The translations under genes and the position numbers were made by a program. Below, in pieces: positions 1 through 9,614 of a stretch of DNA of 64,000 bases. Numbering within the stretch: position 1 is the first letter of the stretch; every line of letters begins with the position of its first letter. Location: positions 1 through 64,000 of the forward strand of contig JAHBXC010000004.1 of the NCBI GenBank assembly GCA_019636675.1. The letters run 5' to 3'. This DNA comes from Phycisphaeraceae bacterium (lineage in GTDB: Bacteria; Planctomycetota; Phycisphaerae; Phycisphaerales; UBA1924). The notes under the pieces are model-generated. The model saw only the letters and a list, made by a program, of their open reading frames with translations, was not told where the DNA came from and did not search any database.

Positions 1-4
1 CCGG

Positions 5-36
5 CCCTCTCCCATCGCTGCGCGACAGGAGAGGGG
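5..36. repeat. CCCTCTCC/GGAGAGGG hairpin at window edge
   Basis: An 8-bp perfect inverted repeat (CCCTCTCC ... GGAGAGGG) lies just past the stop codon of the minus-strand gene that follows. It could act as a 3' mRNA hairpin. It resembles the CCCTC/GAGGG palindromes elsewhere in the window. No T-run follows on the minus strand within the window. Confidence 0.4.
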
Positions 37-45
37 GCGGGAAGT

Positions 46-1089
46 TCAGCGCCTCCTTCGCGCCGCGAACGCCATTGCGCTTACGAACACCGCGCCAGCC
101 GACGGGGCCGGGATGACGGTCGCGATGCGAAAGCCGTGCAGACTGCCCGAAGCCGACTGACCCAGGAAGTAGCCGAGTTCGTCGTACCGACCGCTGCTGT
201 TGCCGTTGATCGTCGCGTAACTGCCCACCACAGGCCGCACATTCAGGGGCGTGTTCCAGCTCGGGTGGTCCATCGCGTAGGTCTCTGTCCATTCCTGCTG
301 GCTACCCGACGCGTCGAGCAGGCCCCAAGGCGTCTCGATCCCGTACGCGCCCACGGGAGGCGGCGGGGTCCCGCCCCACGCGTAGTTCCCCCCGCTGGTT
401 TGACCGTTGCCGTCCGGGGGCGGCGGACCGGGGATCGGCGCGTCGTCGCTCTGGTGGGGGTAGAGCCAGTACCCCGGCTGCCCCTCGCCGTAGCGGTCGG
501 GGTCGTAGTAGACGGCCTTGGTCCACTCGTCGAAGTTGGGGATGAAGAAGCGCGCCCCCTCCTGACGGACCACCGGCGTTGTCGAACCGAAGTCGTTCAT
601 GTTGTACGCGCCGGTGTGGAAGTCGTCGTAAGTCGCCTCGTGGATGGGCTTGGCGCCGTTGTGCATCCAGTTCATGAAGCGGGCGACATAGGTCCACGAG
701 GGCGTGACGGGATAGTTCGCGAACTGCGGCGCGTGAACCTGATACTGCGGCAGTCCATCCGCACCGACACCAGCGTACTGCGCTGCATAGCCGCTGAACT
801 GCGGATCGTTGTAGTCGGATGGGGCCAGATGAGGTCTGTACGCGTCCAAGAAACCTAGCCACTGACGCACGGTGACCTCGTGCCGTGTGATTCGAAACGA
901 GTGCTCGACGCGGCCGATGTCGATCATCGGTCCGAAGCCGTTGCTCTGAGGGACGGAGATCGCCGCGTTGCCCGGCGCACCCACCGTAACGAACTCGTGG
1001 CCGTGGATCGTGGTGATGGGGTGAGACGCGAGCGTGCCTGCGCACACCACCGCCGCGGCGGAGGGCGCGATGACTTCACGGATACGCAT
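46..1089 (-). CDS. Secreted formylglycine-generating-enzyme-like protein with PEP-CTERM-like tail
   Basis: The 347-aa protein starts with MRIREV and a short hydrophobic signal peptide. It has the SUMF1/FGE-sulfatase fold layout: an EVTVRQWLGF stretch near the start, FMNWMHNGA in the middle, PNFDEWTKAVYYDP, then WGLLDASGSQQEWTET and a closing GFRIA. It ends in IPAPSAGA, a hydrophobic segment and RRRR, a surface-sorting tail. The only cysteine is in the signal peptide, so the catalytic Cys pair of true formylglycine-generating enzymes is absent and sulfatase activation is unlikely. A carbohydrate- or ligand-binding role is possible but not shown. It resembles the protein at 14734-15855. I start at the ATG preceded by GGAGGAGACC rather than 23 codons upstream. 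Confidence 0.8.
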   Translation of the reverse strand: MRIREVIAPSAAAVVCAGTLASHPITTIHGHEFVTVGAPGNAAISVPQSNGFGPMIDIGRVEHSFRITRHEVTVRQWLGFLDAYRPHLAPSDYNDPQFSGYAAQYAGVGADGLPQYQVHAPQFANYPVTPSWTYVARFMNWMHNGAKPIHEATYDDFHTGAYNMNDFGSTTPVVRQEGARFFIPNFDEWTKAVYYDPDRYGEGQPGYWLYPHQSDDAPIPGPPPPDGNGQTSGGNYAWGGTPPPPVGAYGIETPWGLLDASGSQQEWTETYAMDHPSWNTPLNVRPVVGSYATINGNSSGRYDELGYFLGQSASGSLHGFRIATVIPAPSAGAVFVSAMAFAARRRR

Positions 1090-1222
1090 GCGGGTCTCCT
1101 CCGGGACTTCGGCCCCTTGTGCTGAGCAGAAGGTACCGCAGGAACGCGGCATCGCCAAGCGTTTTTAAGTGGGAGCAGGGAATACGGAGTGGGGAGCAGG
1201 AAGATGGGCGGCGCGTACTCCG

Positions 1223-1321
1223 GTCCCCCTCCCGCGAGCGGGAGGGGTTAGGGGAGGGTCTTCGGAATGTGAAGCATTGCCAGTTCGCCCTCCCCCTGCC
1301 CCCTCCCGCGAGCGGGAGGGG
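1223..1321. repeat. Two CCCTCCCGCGAGCGGGAGGG palindromes
   Basis: Two copies of a GC palindrome, CCCTCCCGCGAGCGGGAGGG, lie about 75 bp apart. The first is followed by TTAGGGGAGGGTCTTCGG. A near-identical palindrome plus GGGGAGGGTCTTCGG occurs at 26507-26545, so this is a dispersed intergenic repeat rather than a local hairpin. Confidence 0.6.
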
Positions 1322-1360
1322 GGACAAGAACCGCCGCACCACGCCCCCTCCCCTTGCCCG

Positions 1361-1394
1361 TTCTCCCCTCTGCGTCCTCTGCGCCCTCTGCGGT
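1361..1394 (-). repeat. Purine-rich dispersed box (A-box), reverse copy
   Basis: On the minus strand it reads CCGCAGAGGGCGCAGAGGA followed by CGCAGAGGGGAGAA. It matches the boxes at 3165, 3304, 8538, 8777 and 14441. In its own orientation it is followed by GGGGGCGTGGTGCGGCGG, which looks like half of a REP hairpin. Confidence 0.65.
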
Positions 1395-1423
1395 AACCCC
1401 TCTTATCGGACCGCATTTTCCCC

Positions 1424-1451
1424 TTGCCCCGGGGCCGATTTCTGCGACAAT
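1424..1451 (+). promoter_or_regulatory. Candidate sigma70-type promoter
   Basis: TTGCCC (1424-1429), a 16-bp spacer and GACAAT (1446-1451), upstream of the cysteine-rich protein gene starting at 1589. The -10 match is partial, so this is a weak prediction. Confidence 0.3.
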
Positions 1452-1588
1452 ACGGGGAACAACCGCCGTCTGAGCGGCGTTTCATCTGCGTGTGCGAGCG
1501 GCGGTGCTCTCGCGCCGATGATGTGTGTGCCTTGGTCCTGCCCGGCGATTCCCGGGCGTTCAATGATCTTCCTGCAGGAGTGATGACC

Positions 1589-2629
1589 ATGATTTTCCGA
1601 CGCGGCGGCGCGACCACCTCTCTCGTTCTCGGCATCGCGGGCGTCATCGGCGTCGGCGTCGCCGGCGGCATGGCCCTCACCGGGACCACCCCCTGCTCGA
1701 TCCTTCAGGCCTGCGGCGTCAAGCCCGCGACCCCGGCCGCCCAGACCATCGCCCTCCAGAGCGGCGAGTCGTGCCCGGTCACCGGCGCGTCGATGGGCGC
1801 CGTCGCCAAAGAGTCTTCCTGCTGCGATGTGATGAAGAAGGAAGCGACCCCCGCTGCCCAGACCGTCGCGCTGGCCGCCGACTGCTCGAAGGAGCCCGGC
1901 TGCGAGAACGACGACAACAAGACCTGCTCCAAGGACACCGAGTGTCACAAGGCGCAGCCCGCGAGCGCCACCCCGGTCGCGATGACCGGCGAGGTGTGCG
2001 CGATGGCCGCCTCGTGCGAGCCCTCGAAGTGCACCGAGGCGATGGTCAAGGCCTGCACCGACTCGGGCAAGATCTGCCCGCTGGGCGAGGCGAAGGTCGT
2101 CCCCGCGTCGATGAACGCGGCGACCGCCGAGTGCTCGAAGGAGCCCGGCTGCGAGAACGACGACGGCAAGACCTGCTCGAAGAACGAGGCATGCCACAAG
2201 GCGCAGCCCGTCGCGCTGAACGCCGCGTCGACCTGCTCTGACGCCGCCAAGGCGACCTGCGCTTCGACGACCGCGATCGCGGGCGCCGCGACCTGCTCGT
2301 CGGCCAACGCCGGCAAGGTGATCGCTGCGGCTTCGGCCCCTGCGTCTGCCTGCGGCACGCCGATGCCCATCGGCACGCTGCGCACCCTGGCCTACAGCGG
2401 CAAGGGCATGCCCATGCTGATCCCCGCCGCCTTCGCGAACGTGCAGTCCGTCGAGACCAAGGCCGCCGGCTGCGGCGGCTGCTCGGACAAGGCCGCGACC
2501 CCCGCGACCCCCGTCGCCCAGCCCGTCGCGCTCAAGGCCGACTGCTCCAAGGAGCCCGGCTGCGAGAACGACGACGACAAGACCTGCTCGAAGGGCACGG
2601 AGTGCCACAAGGCCGTCGCGTCCCGCTGA
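1589..2629 (+). CDS. Cysteine-rich repeat protein with N-terminal membrane/signal segment
   Basis: I do not recognise a family. The 346-aa protein begins MIFRRGG and has one hydrophobic segment (about residues 8-30) that could be a signal peptide or anchor. The rest contains 28 cysteines. A unit of about 23 residues, C-SKEPGCENDD-x-KTCSK-xxx-CHKA, occurs three times, encoded around 1882-1953, 2131-2202 and 2542-2613. Between units are Ala/Pro/Val linkers such as TPAAQT. The regular Cys/His spacing suggests disulfide cross-linking or metal binding in the envelope, which is inference. ATG 1589 has AGGAG at 1576-1580 with 8-nt spacing. The ATG at 1583 is too close to that site. Confidence 0.75.
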   Translation: MIFRRGGATTSLVLGIAGVIGVGVAGGMALTGTTPCSILQACGVKPATPAAQTIALQSGESCPVTGASMGAVAKESSCCDVMKKEATPAAQTVALAADCSKEPGCENDDNKTCSKDTECHKAQPASATPVAMTGEVCAMAASCEPSKCTEAMVKACTDSGKICPLGEAKVVPASMNAATAECSKEPGCENDDGKTCSKNEACHKAQPVALNAASTCSDAAKATCASTTAIAGAATCSSANAGKVIAAASAPASACGTPMPIGTLRTLAYSGKGMPMLIPAAFANVQSVETKAAGCGGCSDKAATPATPVAQPVALKADCSKEPGCENDDDKTCSKGTECHKAVASR

Positions 2630-2670
2630 GCGACCATTTGCCTGATCCGGATTGATCGTTGAACAACTAG

Positions 2671-2708
2671 CGCCCCGTCGAGCACGCTCGGCGGGGCGTT
2701 GTCGTTTT
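2671..2708 (+). terminator. Rho-independent terminator after cysteine-rich gene
   Basis: A stem of about 11-13 bp (CGCCCCGTCGAGC against GCTCGGCGGGGCG, with one G-T wobble) is followed by TTGTCGTTTT. It starts 41 bp after the stop of the gene ending at 2629. Confidence 0.75.
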
Positions 2709-2741
2709 GCCTCGAACGCCGCGCTCGCGCATGATGCACGC

Positions 2742-3149
2742 ATGGCTACGCTGCTGCTCAAGACCGAGCCGGGTGAGTATTCCTTCGACGACCTGCTGCG
2801 CGAGAAGCGCTGCGCGTGGACGGGCGTCGCGAACAACGCGGCCCAGAAGCACATGCGCGACGCGAAGAAGGGCGACGAGGCGTTCGTCTATCACACGGGC
2901 GACGAGAAGGCGATCGTCGGGCTCGCGACGCTGGTGAGCGACCCGTACCCAGACCCCGATGACGACACGGGCAAGCGCGTGGTGTTCGACCTCAAGCCCG
3001 GGAAGCGTGCGAAGACGCCCGTGACGCTGGCGCAGGTGAAGGCGGACGCGCGGTTCAAGGACTTCGCGCTGGTGAAGCAGGCGCGTCTCAGCGTGATGCC
3101 GGTGCCCGCCGATCTCGACAAGGCCCTTCGCGCGATGGCTGGGTTGTAA
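2742..3149 (+). CDS. EVE-domain protein
   Basis: The 135-aa protein has the hallmarks of a single EVE domain: LLKTEPGEYSFDDL at the start, WTGVANNAAQKHMRDAKKGD, then FVYHTGDEKAIVGLA and a C-terminal VKQARLSVMPV. EVE domains are PUA-like folds that bind modified bases in nucleic acids; the closest well-known relatives are thymocyte nuclear protein 1-type proteins. Length matches a stand-alone bacterial EVE protein. It is monocistronic: a terminator precedes it and repeats start 15 bp after its stop. No restriction or defence partner lies next to it. Start chosen at ATGGCTACG, where family homology begins. Confidence 0.88.
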   Translation: MATLLLKTEPGEYSFDDLLREKRCAWTGVANNAAQKHMRDAKKGDEAFVYHTGDEKAIVGLATLVSDPYPDPDDDTGKRVVFDLKPGKRAKTPVTLAQVKADARFKDFALVKQARLSVMPVPADLDKALRAMAGL

Positions 3150-3164
3150 GAGAAAGAGAAGATG

Positions 3165-3206
3165 TTCACCGCGGAGGGCGCAGAGGACGCGGAGGGGGAG
3201 AAGAAG
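3165..3206 (+). repeat. Purine-rich dispersed box (A-box)
   Basis: TTCACCGCGGAGGGCGCAGA followed by GGACGCGGAGGGGGAGAAGAAG. It starts 15 bp after the stop of the EVE gene and is followed by GTGGGTGGC and the REP hairpin at 3225-3251. It is nearly identical to the box at 8538-8579. Confidence 0.75.
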
Positions 3207-3224
3207 CGGGAGAGGGTGTGGGTG

Positions 3225-3251
3225 GCACTGGCAAGCGAAGCTTGCCGGTGC
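3225..3251 (+). repeat. REP-like hairpin, GAA loop
   Basis: GCAC, T, GGCAAGC, GAA, GCTTGCC, G, GTGC. The two arms pair perfectly except for one T/G mismatch. The loop GNA and the T/G mismatch recur in the hairpins at 3365, 14493, 18690 and 27813. Confidence 0.7.
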
Positions 3252-3266
3252 GATGCGTTCACCTAC

Positions 3267-3344
<78 letters not shown>

Positions 3345-3364
3345 AGGGAGGGAAGTGTGGGTGG

Positions 3365-3391
3365 CGTGGTGCACGCGTAGCGGGCGCCACG
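3365..3391 (+). repeat. REP-like hairpin, GTA loop
   Basis: CGTGG, T, GCaCGC, GTA, GCGgGC, G, CCACG. It has the same architecture as the REP at 14493-14517, with a different inner stem and one extra internal A/G mismatch. It ends 37 bp from the stop of the minus-strand gene at 3428. Confidence 0.65.
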
Positions 3392-3427
3392 AGCGTTCAG
3401 CTTCCAGCCGTATCCCCTCGAGATCAT

Positions 3428-4069
3428 TCACGCCGCCGTGCGGGCGCTGATGTGTCTGCGTGACGCCACGATCGCGAGCGTGCGCATCACGCGCAGGTCG
3501 GACGCGAGGGGCGAGCGCTGGTCGAGTCGCGCCATCGCGCGGGTCGCGTGCGCGAGCATGGTTGCGAGGTCGAGACGCCCGGCGGCGTGGGCTCCGATGT
3601 TGTTGGGGGTCGAGGTCACGAACCCCTCCACGCCGCCGAGCGTCCAGACACAGAGCAGCGCGTCGAGCGGCTCGCTTCCCTCTCCGCTCAGCGCCCCTCG
3701 CTCTCCTCCGATCGAAAGCAGTTCGTTCACTTCGTCGATGGGCGCGATCGTGTCACCCCACGCGGCGCGTGCCGCGGCCAGGCCGGCGGCGACGAATGCG
3801 AGCGCGACGCGATCGCCCCCCCACCGCTCGCGCGTCGCGTCGAGCCCGTCGAGCAGCGGCGCCATCTCGCCGGCGCGGACCGCCCCGCGCGTCAGCTCGA
3901 GCGCCCGCTGGATGCCCAGGCACGCCGCCGCGGCACGGACCACGCCCGGCTCGTGCAGCCGGCGCCGGGCCGCCTCGGGCAGGGGTCGCCCGTTGGCGAG
4001 AACCTCGTCGAGCAGACGAGACCATTGACCGGCGGCGGCGAGTTTGGCGATTCGGTTCGGGCTGAGCAT
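3428..4069 (-). CDS. Hypothetical alpha-helical protein
   Basis: The 213-aa product is rich in Ala, Leu and Arg and has no recognised domain. It begins MLSPNRIAKLAAAGQWSRLL, which reads like a helical repeat start, and continues as predicted amphipathic helices. There is no signal peptide and no membrane segment, so it is probably cytoplasmic. ATG 4069 has AAGGAGG just upstream, which decides the start against an in-frame start 24 codons earlier. A terminator at 4193-4215 separates it from the peroxidase gene, so it has its own transcript. Codon use matches the neighbours. Confidence 0.7.
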   Translation of the reverse strand: MLSPNRIAKLAAAGQWSRLLDEVLANGRPLPEAARRRLHEPGVVRAAAACLGIQRALELTRGAVRAGEMAPLLDGLDATRERWGGDRVALAFVAAGLAAARAAWGDTIAPIDEVNELLSIGGERGALSGEGSEPLDALLCVWTLGGVEGFVTSTPNNIGAHAAGRLDLATMLAHATRAMARLDQRSPLASDLRVMRTLAIVASRRHISARTAA

Positions 4070-4192
4070 CGTGCGGCCTCCTTGCTCGGGACGATCGCTT
4101 CCTGTTAGGGACAGAATATCGTCCGAACAGAACCCTGTCAAGCAAAGGATTCGCTCTTTGTTCGGATTCCCTCCGGGATCACGCCCGCAACG

Positions 4193-4215
4193 AAAAACCG
4201 GCCCGAGGGGGCCGG
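4193..4215 (-). terminator. Rho-independent terminator of the peroxidase gene
   Basis: On the minus strand: CCGGCCC, a CCTC loop, GGGCCGG, then TTTTT. It lies about 30 bp past the stop codon of the gene at 4247-6067. Confidence 0.85.
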
Positions 4216-4246
4216 CGTGGGGCGCCGAAGGTTGTCGGTGCGTCGC

Positions 4247-6067
4247 TCAGTAGGACGCGCCGAACGAGGACAGCACGTTGTTGAGGTCGAGGAAATCGAC
4301 CCTCCCGTCGCCATTCGTATCGCCGACGGAGCCGACGCCCGTGCCGCCGAAGCCGGTGAGCACGGCGCTGAGGTCCTCGAAGTTCACGACGCCGTTGCCC
4401 GTCGCGTCGCCCGGGAGACGGAGACGGAAGACATAGTCGTGCAGCCAGACGATGCCGGTGTTGCGCCGGATGACCTGGCCCAGCGTGGTCTGGTCGAGAT
4501 CGGCGAGCGTCATGCCCAAGGCGCTCAGCGTGTCGACGAGGTCGGAGGGCTCGGCCGGGTTGAGGTAGAAGAACCGATCCCCGTCGCGTGCGCGCCGGAA
4601 CTGGTCGAGGAGGATGGCGCGCAGCGTCTCGCCGACGCTCGCGCCGGGGAAGTGGTCCTCGGCCATCAGAAGCGGCCAGAGGTCCATGTCGGTCGTGTCG
4701 CCGTAGGCGGCCTCGAGCGCGAGCTGCACCTCTGGGTCGGACGAGATCTGGGCGAAGGAGTTTTTGGGCGCGAGGCCGAAGGCGACGCGCGCCGAGTTGA
4801 AATCGGGCAGGCCGTGGTCGCGCCCGCGCTGGATGTTCACGGTCACGAGGTCGCGTCCGCCGGCGCCGGGCGCGCCGAAGAGGAAGTTGCGCACGTCGTC
4901 GATGACCTTGGTGTCGACGCGCTGCATGTTGCCGGTGGCGAGCCCGCGCAGGATCGGATCGATCCCGCCCTCGTCGAGGATGATCGAGGGGTCGAAGAAC
5001 ATGTCGCGCAGGAGAAGGTTGCCCTCGGGGATCGTCTGCTGATTCTCGCCCGGGCGGAGGATCTCGCTCGAGAGCATGGTGTGCCCGACGCGGAACGCAG
5101 CGGCGGAGAACTCGGTGAGAATCCCGGCGTTCACAGCGTCGTCGTAGCCGGCATACGCGGGCAGCGCGTTCTCGCCCAGCAACGCCGGGATGAACTCGTT
5201 GTAGGTGATGACCTGCATCAGCGCCGCAACAACGCTTCTGGCGCGCTGGAAGACCTCTTCATCGCTCCAGGCCGGGTTGGCAGCCGCGAGCAGGTCGGCG
5301 ACGCGGTTGTGCTCGCGCACCCAGAGCGTGTGCATCGCGGCCAGGCCAGACTGCTCATTGGATCGCACGTCGCCCGCGACGAACATCGTCGTGGGATCGG
5401 CGCCGAACGGCCCGCTGTCGTTCTCGACAACGCCGTCGCCGAAGGGCATCAGATCGCCCGTGGCGTGCGAGCTGACCTTGAGTCTGCCGCCTGCGTACGC
5501 GCGCAGCCAGGAGGCCTTCGCGTCGTCGCTCCCGTAGAGCTGGGACGCATCGATGTACGCCGTCAGCACGTTGGGGTGCTCGCGAACGAGCATCGCAGGG
5601 GTATGGACCGAGACCGACCTGGCCGCGGTGATGAGGCCCGTGCCCAGCGAGTTCGGGTCAAACCACGGGTCGCCGATTGGCGTCGCAATATGAATGGGCT
5701 CGGCCTTGGTCGCGTGGGTCAGGTCGAGGTCGTGGTCGAGGAACTGCCCCCACTGCCAGACCATGTCGGTGAGCCCGCGTGAATCGAAGACCATCGAGGG
5801 CTGCGAGAACAGGATGTTGCTGATCACGCGAGCGTTCTCGCGCCCCTGCCCGCCCATCTCGAAGGTGAAGGTCGGGGGCCCGTAGAACGAGCCGGCCTGC
5901 GAACGCAGCAGCAGCTGGTGGGCCGCGCCCCACGAGGGGTTGGCAAGGTTATTGGACTCGCCCGTGAAGGTGCGGAACTCCTGGGCGCTTGCCGCCCCGG
6001 CGACGCACGCGATCGCGGCGGCGCAGAGACCTGCGCGGCGGCGCCGTGGAAAGGCTCGTGATGTCAT
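4247..6067 (-). CDS. Secreted animal-type heme peroxidase with C-terminal dockerin-like EF-hands
   Basis: The 606-aa protein has an N-terminal signal peptide ([11 protein letters not shown] followed by a hydrophobic run ending in ASAQ). The peroxidase domain shows [12 protein letters not shown] with the distal His near residue 112 and the neighbouring Asp, [22 protein letters not shown] with the proximal His near 329, and [14 protein letters not shown] [14 protein letters not shown]. This is the animal (myeloperoxidase/peroxinectin) family, which oxidises halides or phenols with hydrogen peroxide and binds heme. The last 55 residues hold two calcium-binding loops ([22 protein letters not shown]), like planctomycete dockerin-type tails, implying extracellular attachment. 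Start at MTSRAF with AAGGAAC upstream. Confidence 0.9.
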   Translation of the reverse strand: MTSRAFPRRRRAGLCAAAIACVAGAASAQEFRTFTGESNNLANPSWGAAHQLLLRSQAGSFYGPPTFTFEMGGQGRENARVISNILFSQPSMVFDSRGLTDMVWQWGQFLDHDLDLTHATKAEPIHIATPIGDPWFDPNSLGTGLITAARSVSVHTPAMLVREHPNVLTAYIDASQLYGSDDAKASWLRAYAGGRLKVSSHATGDLMPFGDGVVENDSGPFGADPTTMFVAGDVRSNEQSGLAAMHTLWVREHNRVADLLAAANPAWSDEEVFQRARSVVAALMQVITYNEFIPALLGENALPAYAGYDDAVNAGILTEFSAAAFRVGHTMLSSEILRPGENQQTIPEGNLLLRDMFFDPSIILDEGGIDPILRGLATGNMQRVDTKVIDDVRNFLFGAPGAGGRDLVTVNIQRGRDHGLPDFNSARVAFGLAPKNSFAQISSDPEVQLALEAAYGDTTDMDLWPLLMAEDHFPGASVGETLRAILLDQFRRARDGDRFFYLNPAEPSDLVDTLSALGMTLADLDQTTLGQVIRRNTGIVWLHDYVFRLRLPGDATGNGVVNFEDLSAVLTGFGGTGVGSVGDTNGDGRVDFLDLNNVLSSFGASY

Positions 6068-6424
6068 GACCGTGTTCCTTGCCGTTCGTCGCGACGGATC
6101 GACTCCCACGAGAATGAGAGGCCCGGCGCGGGGTCGCAACTCAGCGGCGCCGGGCACTACCAGACTAATCCGCCATCGCGGACCACGCAATCCGAATTCT
6201 CAGAAACCTGCCCCCTGCCGGTTTGGCAGGCGGGCGGCCGCCGGGGCGACAGACACGCCCCCTCCGGGCCCTGCATGAGGGACGATCCATGGCTTCAACC
6301 CCCCGGCGGACCCTCGCGGGCTGGCGCCATCCTTGCACCCCCCATCACCGTCGCCCGTCGTTCGGCATCGTCCGGCGGGCGCGCCCGACCGACCCGCACC
6401 CATCACCCTCAAGGGGTTTCGACC
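6068..6424. other. Divergent intergenic region upstream of dnaK
   Basis: 357 bp between the divergent peroxidase and dnaK genes. I see a CCTGCC/GGCAGG inverted repeat near 6208-6232 but no CIRCE element and no clear sigma32-type promoter. There is no ORF with coding character. Confidence 0.5.
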
Positions 6425-8338
<1,914 letters not shown>

Positions 8339-8464
8339 CGAAAATTCTCGCCCCCTGACCTGCAACCGGGGCAGACGAGGCCTGTCTAACCCGACGAGGC
8401 CGTCTCCTCCCGGCTTCAGGACAGCGGAAAGAACCAAGAAACGCCCTACCGAACCCCCCCTTGA

Positions 8465-8514
8465 ACACGACCCGCGACGGGAGCCCCCTGCCGTCGCGGG
8501 TCGTGTGCCTTTTT
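8465..8514 (+). terminator. Strong rho-independent terminator of dnaK
   Basis: A perfect 16-bp inverted repeat (ACACGACCCGCGACGG / CCGTCGCGGGTCGTGT), a 10-nt loop, then GCC and TTTTTT. Confidence 0.92.
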
Positions 8515-8537
8515 GAACGGCGGGGAAGAGGGAGAGA

Positions 8538-8579
8538 TTCACCGCGGAGGGCGCAGAGGACGCGGAGGGGGAGAAGAAG
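8538..8579 (+). repeat. Purine-rich dispersed box (A-box)
   Basis: TTCACCGCGGAGGGCGCAGA followed by GGACGCGGAGGGGGAGAAGAAG, essentially identical to the box at 3165-3206. It is followed by GTGGGTGGTG and then the REP derivative at 8619. Confidence 0.75.
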
Positions 8580-8618
8580 TGCAGTGGGTGGTGTTGGTCT
8601 TTGCGGACCCTCTCCTAC

Positions 8619-8645
8619 GGTGCCCCGGGGCATTCCTGACCCGGG
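8619..8645 (+). repeat. REP hairpin derivative lacking its inner stem
   Basis: GGTGCCCCGGGGCATTCCTGACCCGGG in two parts: GGTGCCCCGGGGCA and TGACCCGGG are the same outer arms as the REPs flanking the transposase at 24177 and 24825. The inner CTGC-GNA-GCAG stem is missing, replaced by about three bases. Confidence 0.65.
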
Positions 8646-8751
8646 CTCTTCTTCTACCCCGCCTCGCTCTCGCGCATGCGATCGTTCCGCACGGTCAGAC
8701 CGCGTTTGAACATGTCACGCGTTGAGGAACGTGAGCACAACCACTGGTACG

Positions 8752-8775
8752 CTTCGCTTGCCAGCGCCCCCCCAT
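8752..8775 (-). repeat. Degenerate REP-like hairpin
   Basis: On the minus strand it reads CGCTGGCAAGCGAAGCGTAC then CAGT. It shares CTGGCAAGCGAAGC with the hairpin at 3225-3251, but the 3' arm has decayed. It directly follows the reverse purine-rich box in the same orientation. Confidence 0.5.
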
Positions 8776-8776
8776 C

Positions 8777-8820
8777 CCTCTCCCCTCCGCGCCCTCTGCG
8801 CCTTCCGCGGTGAATCTCTT
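8777..8820 (-). repeat. Purine-rich dispersed box (A-box), reverse copy
   Basis: On the minus strand: AAGAGATTCACCGCGGAAGG, then CGCAGAGGGCGCGGAGGGGA. It forms an inverted pair with the box at 8538-8579. Confidence 0.7.
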
Positions 8821-8939
8821 CCGCTCGCGAGTGCGCGGATCAACGAACCACGCTCGCAACAGCCCGTGCCGCCGCCCGGGGCTCTGATCCGAATCTCGGA
8901 ATCTCTCGACCCCCTCCGCGTCGCGCCGATACTCACGCG

Positions 8940-9575
8940 ATGGTCCGATTCCTCCGCGATCACCCGATCCTCTCCGCGTTCAGCGCGCTGTACATCGCCG
9001 TCTTCGCGGCGCTCTCGATCGTCAAGGGCAACGCGGAGTTCGTGATGTACACCGTCGTCGTCGTCCTGGCGGCGGCGCTGGTGGTTTTCCTCGACCGGAA
9101 GGTCGCGCGCATCCCGACCTGGATCCTGTGGTGCCTCAGCGCGTGGGGAATCCTGCACATGCTGGGGGGCAACCTGCCGCTGCGCGGGCCCGGGGGCGAG
9201 GACATCGTGCTCTATTCGCTGTGGCTGATCCCCTTCAACGCCGAGAGCGGGTACCTGAAGTACGACCAGCTCCTGCACGCCTTCGGGTTCTTCACCTCGA
9301 CCTGCGTGTGCGCCGTGATGCTCACCCCGATGCTGCGCGAGGAGCGCCGGCGCTCGGCGTGGCCGTTCGTGCTCTGCGCCCTCGCGGGCATGGGTCTGGG
9401 CGCGCTGAACGAGGTGGTGGAGTTCGCCGCCGTCCTTTCGCTGCCCGACACGAATGTCGGGGGCTACATCAACACCGGGTGGGACCTGGTGAGCAACGCG
9501 GTGGGCGCGGCGATCGGGGCGGCGGTGATGTGGTGGCTGGCGAGGCGCGGATCCCCCGGGTACGCACGCGCCTGA
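8940..9575 (+). CDS. DUF2238 family membrane protein
   Basis: The 211-aa integral membrane protein has about six hydrophobic segments. It carries the DUF2238 (YjdF-type) signatures KYDQLLHAFGFF near residue 105, GMGLGALNEVVEF near 160, and NTGWDLVSNAVGA near 185. The family has no established biochemical role. There is no clear Shine-Dalgarno; the ATG at 8940 is the first in frame and matches the family N-terminus (short cytoplasmic stretch, then a helix). It is monocistronic, with a hairpin terminator just after the stop. Confidence 0.85.
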   Translation: MVRFLRDHPILSAFSALYIAVFAALSIVKGNAEFVMYTVVVVLAAALVVFLDRKVARIPTWILWCLSAWGILHMLGGNLPLRGPGGEDIVLYSLWLIPFNAESGYLKYDQLLHAFGFFTSTCVCAVMLTPMLREERRRSAWPFVLCALAGMGLGALNEVVEFAAVLSLPDTNVGGYINTGWDLVSNAVGAAIGAAVMWWLARRGSPGYARA

Positions 9576-9580
9576 CCAAA

Positions 9581-9614
9581 AACGAAGCCGCCTGGTTTCC
9601 CAGGCGGCTTCGTT
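9581..9614 (-). terminator. 15-bp perfect hairpin terminator, strongest on the minus strand
   Basis: AACGAAGCCGCCTGG pairs with CCAGGCGGCTTCGTT around a four-base loop. On the minus strand the stem runs directly into TTTTTGG, a proper U-tract. On the plus strand no T-run follows. It can end the plus-strand DUF2238 transcript, but its polarity suits a minus-strand transcript arriving from 10.2 kb. Confidence 0.85.

Larger units (their letters stand above)
1090..1588. other. Intergenic region with repeats; no convincing gene
   Basis: About 500 bp between divergent genes. It holds a GGGAGCAGG-type purine box (about 1183-1206), two CCCTCCCGCGAGCGGGAGGG palindromes (around 1223-1245 and 1299-1321) and a reverse-oriented copy of the dispersed purine-rich box (1361-1394). 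A candidate promoter for the cysteine-rich protein lies at 1424-1451. Open frames here have no coding character. Confidence 0.6.
8339..8939. other. Intergenic region with terminator and inverted repeat boxes
   Basis: About 600 bp after dnaK. It holds the dnaK terminator (8465-8514), a purine-rich box (8538-8579), a deleted REP hairpin (8619-8645), a degenerate REP (about 8752-8775) and a reverse purine-rich box (8777-8820). No convincing ORF is present. Confidence 0.65.

Noticed and set aside
46..1089. Sulfatase-activating formylglycine-generating enzyme
   Set aside because: The active-site cysteines are absent and no sulfatase gene is nearby.
2742..3149. EVE protein as part of a modification-dependent restriction system
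   Set aside because: No methyltransferase, McrB-like GTPase or nuclease is adjacent, and a terminator and repeats isolate the gene.
4217..5782. Long plus-strand open frame opposite the heme peroxidase
   Set aside because: It is a mirror of GC-rich codons on the real strand. The translation is Arg/Glu/Val-biased with no domain, while the minus strand has clear peroxidase motifs.
6300..6424. CIRCE or sigma32 control of dnaK
   Set aside because: No TTAGCACTC-N9-GAGTGCTAA inverted repeat and no convincing CTTGAA/CCCCAT pair was found.
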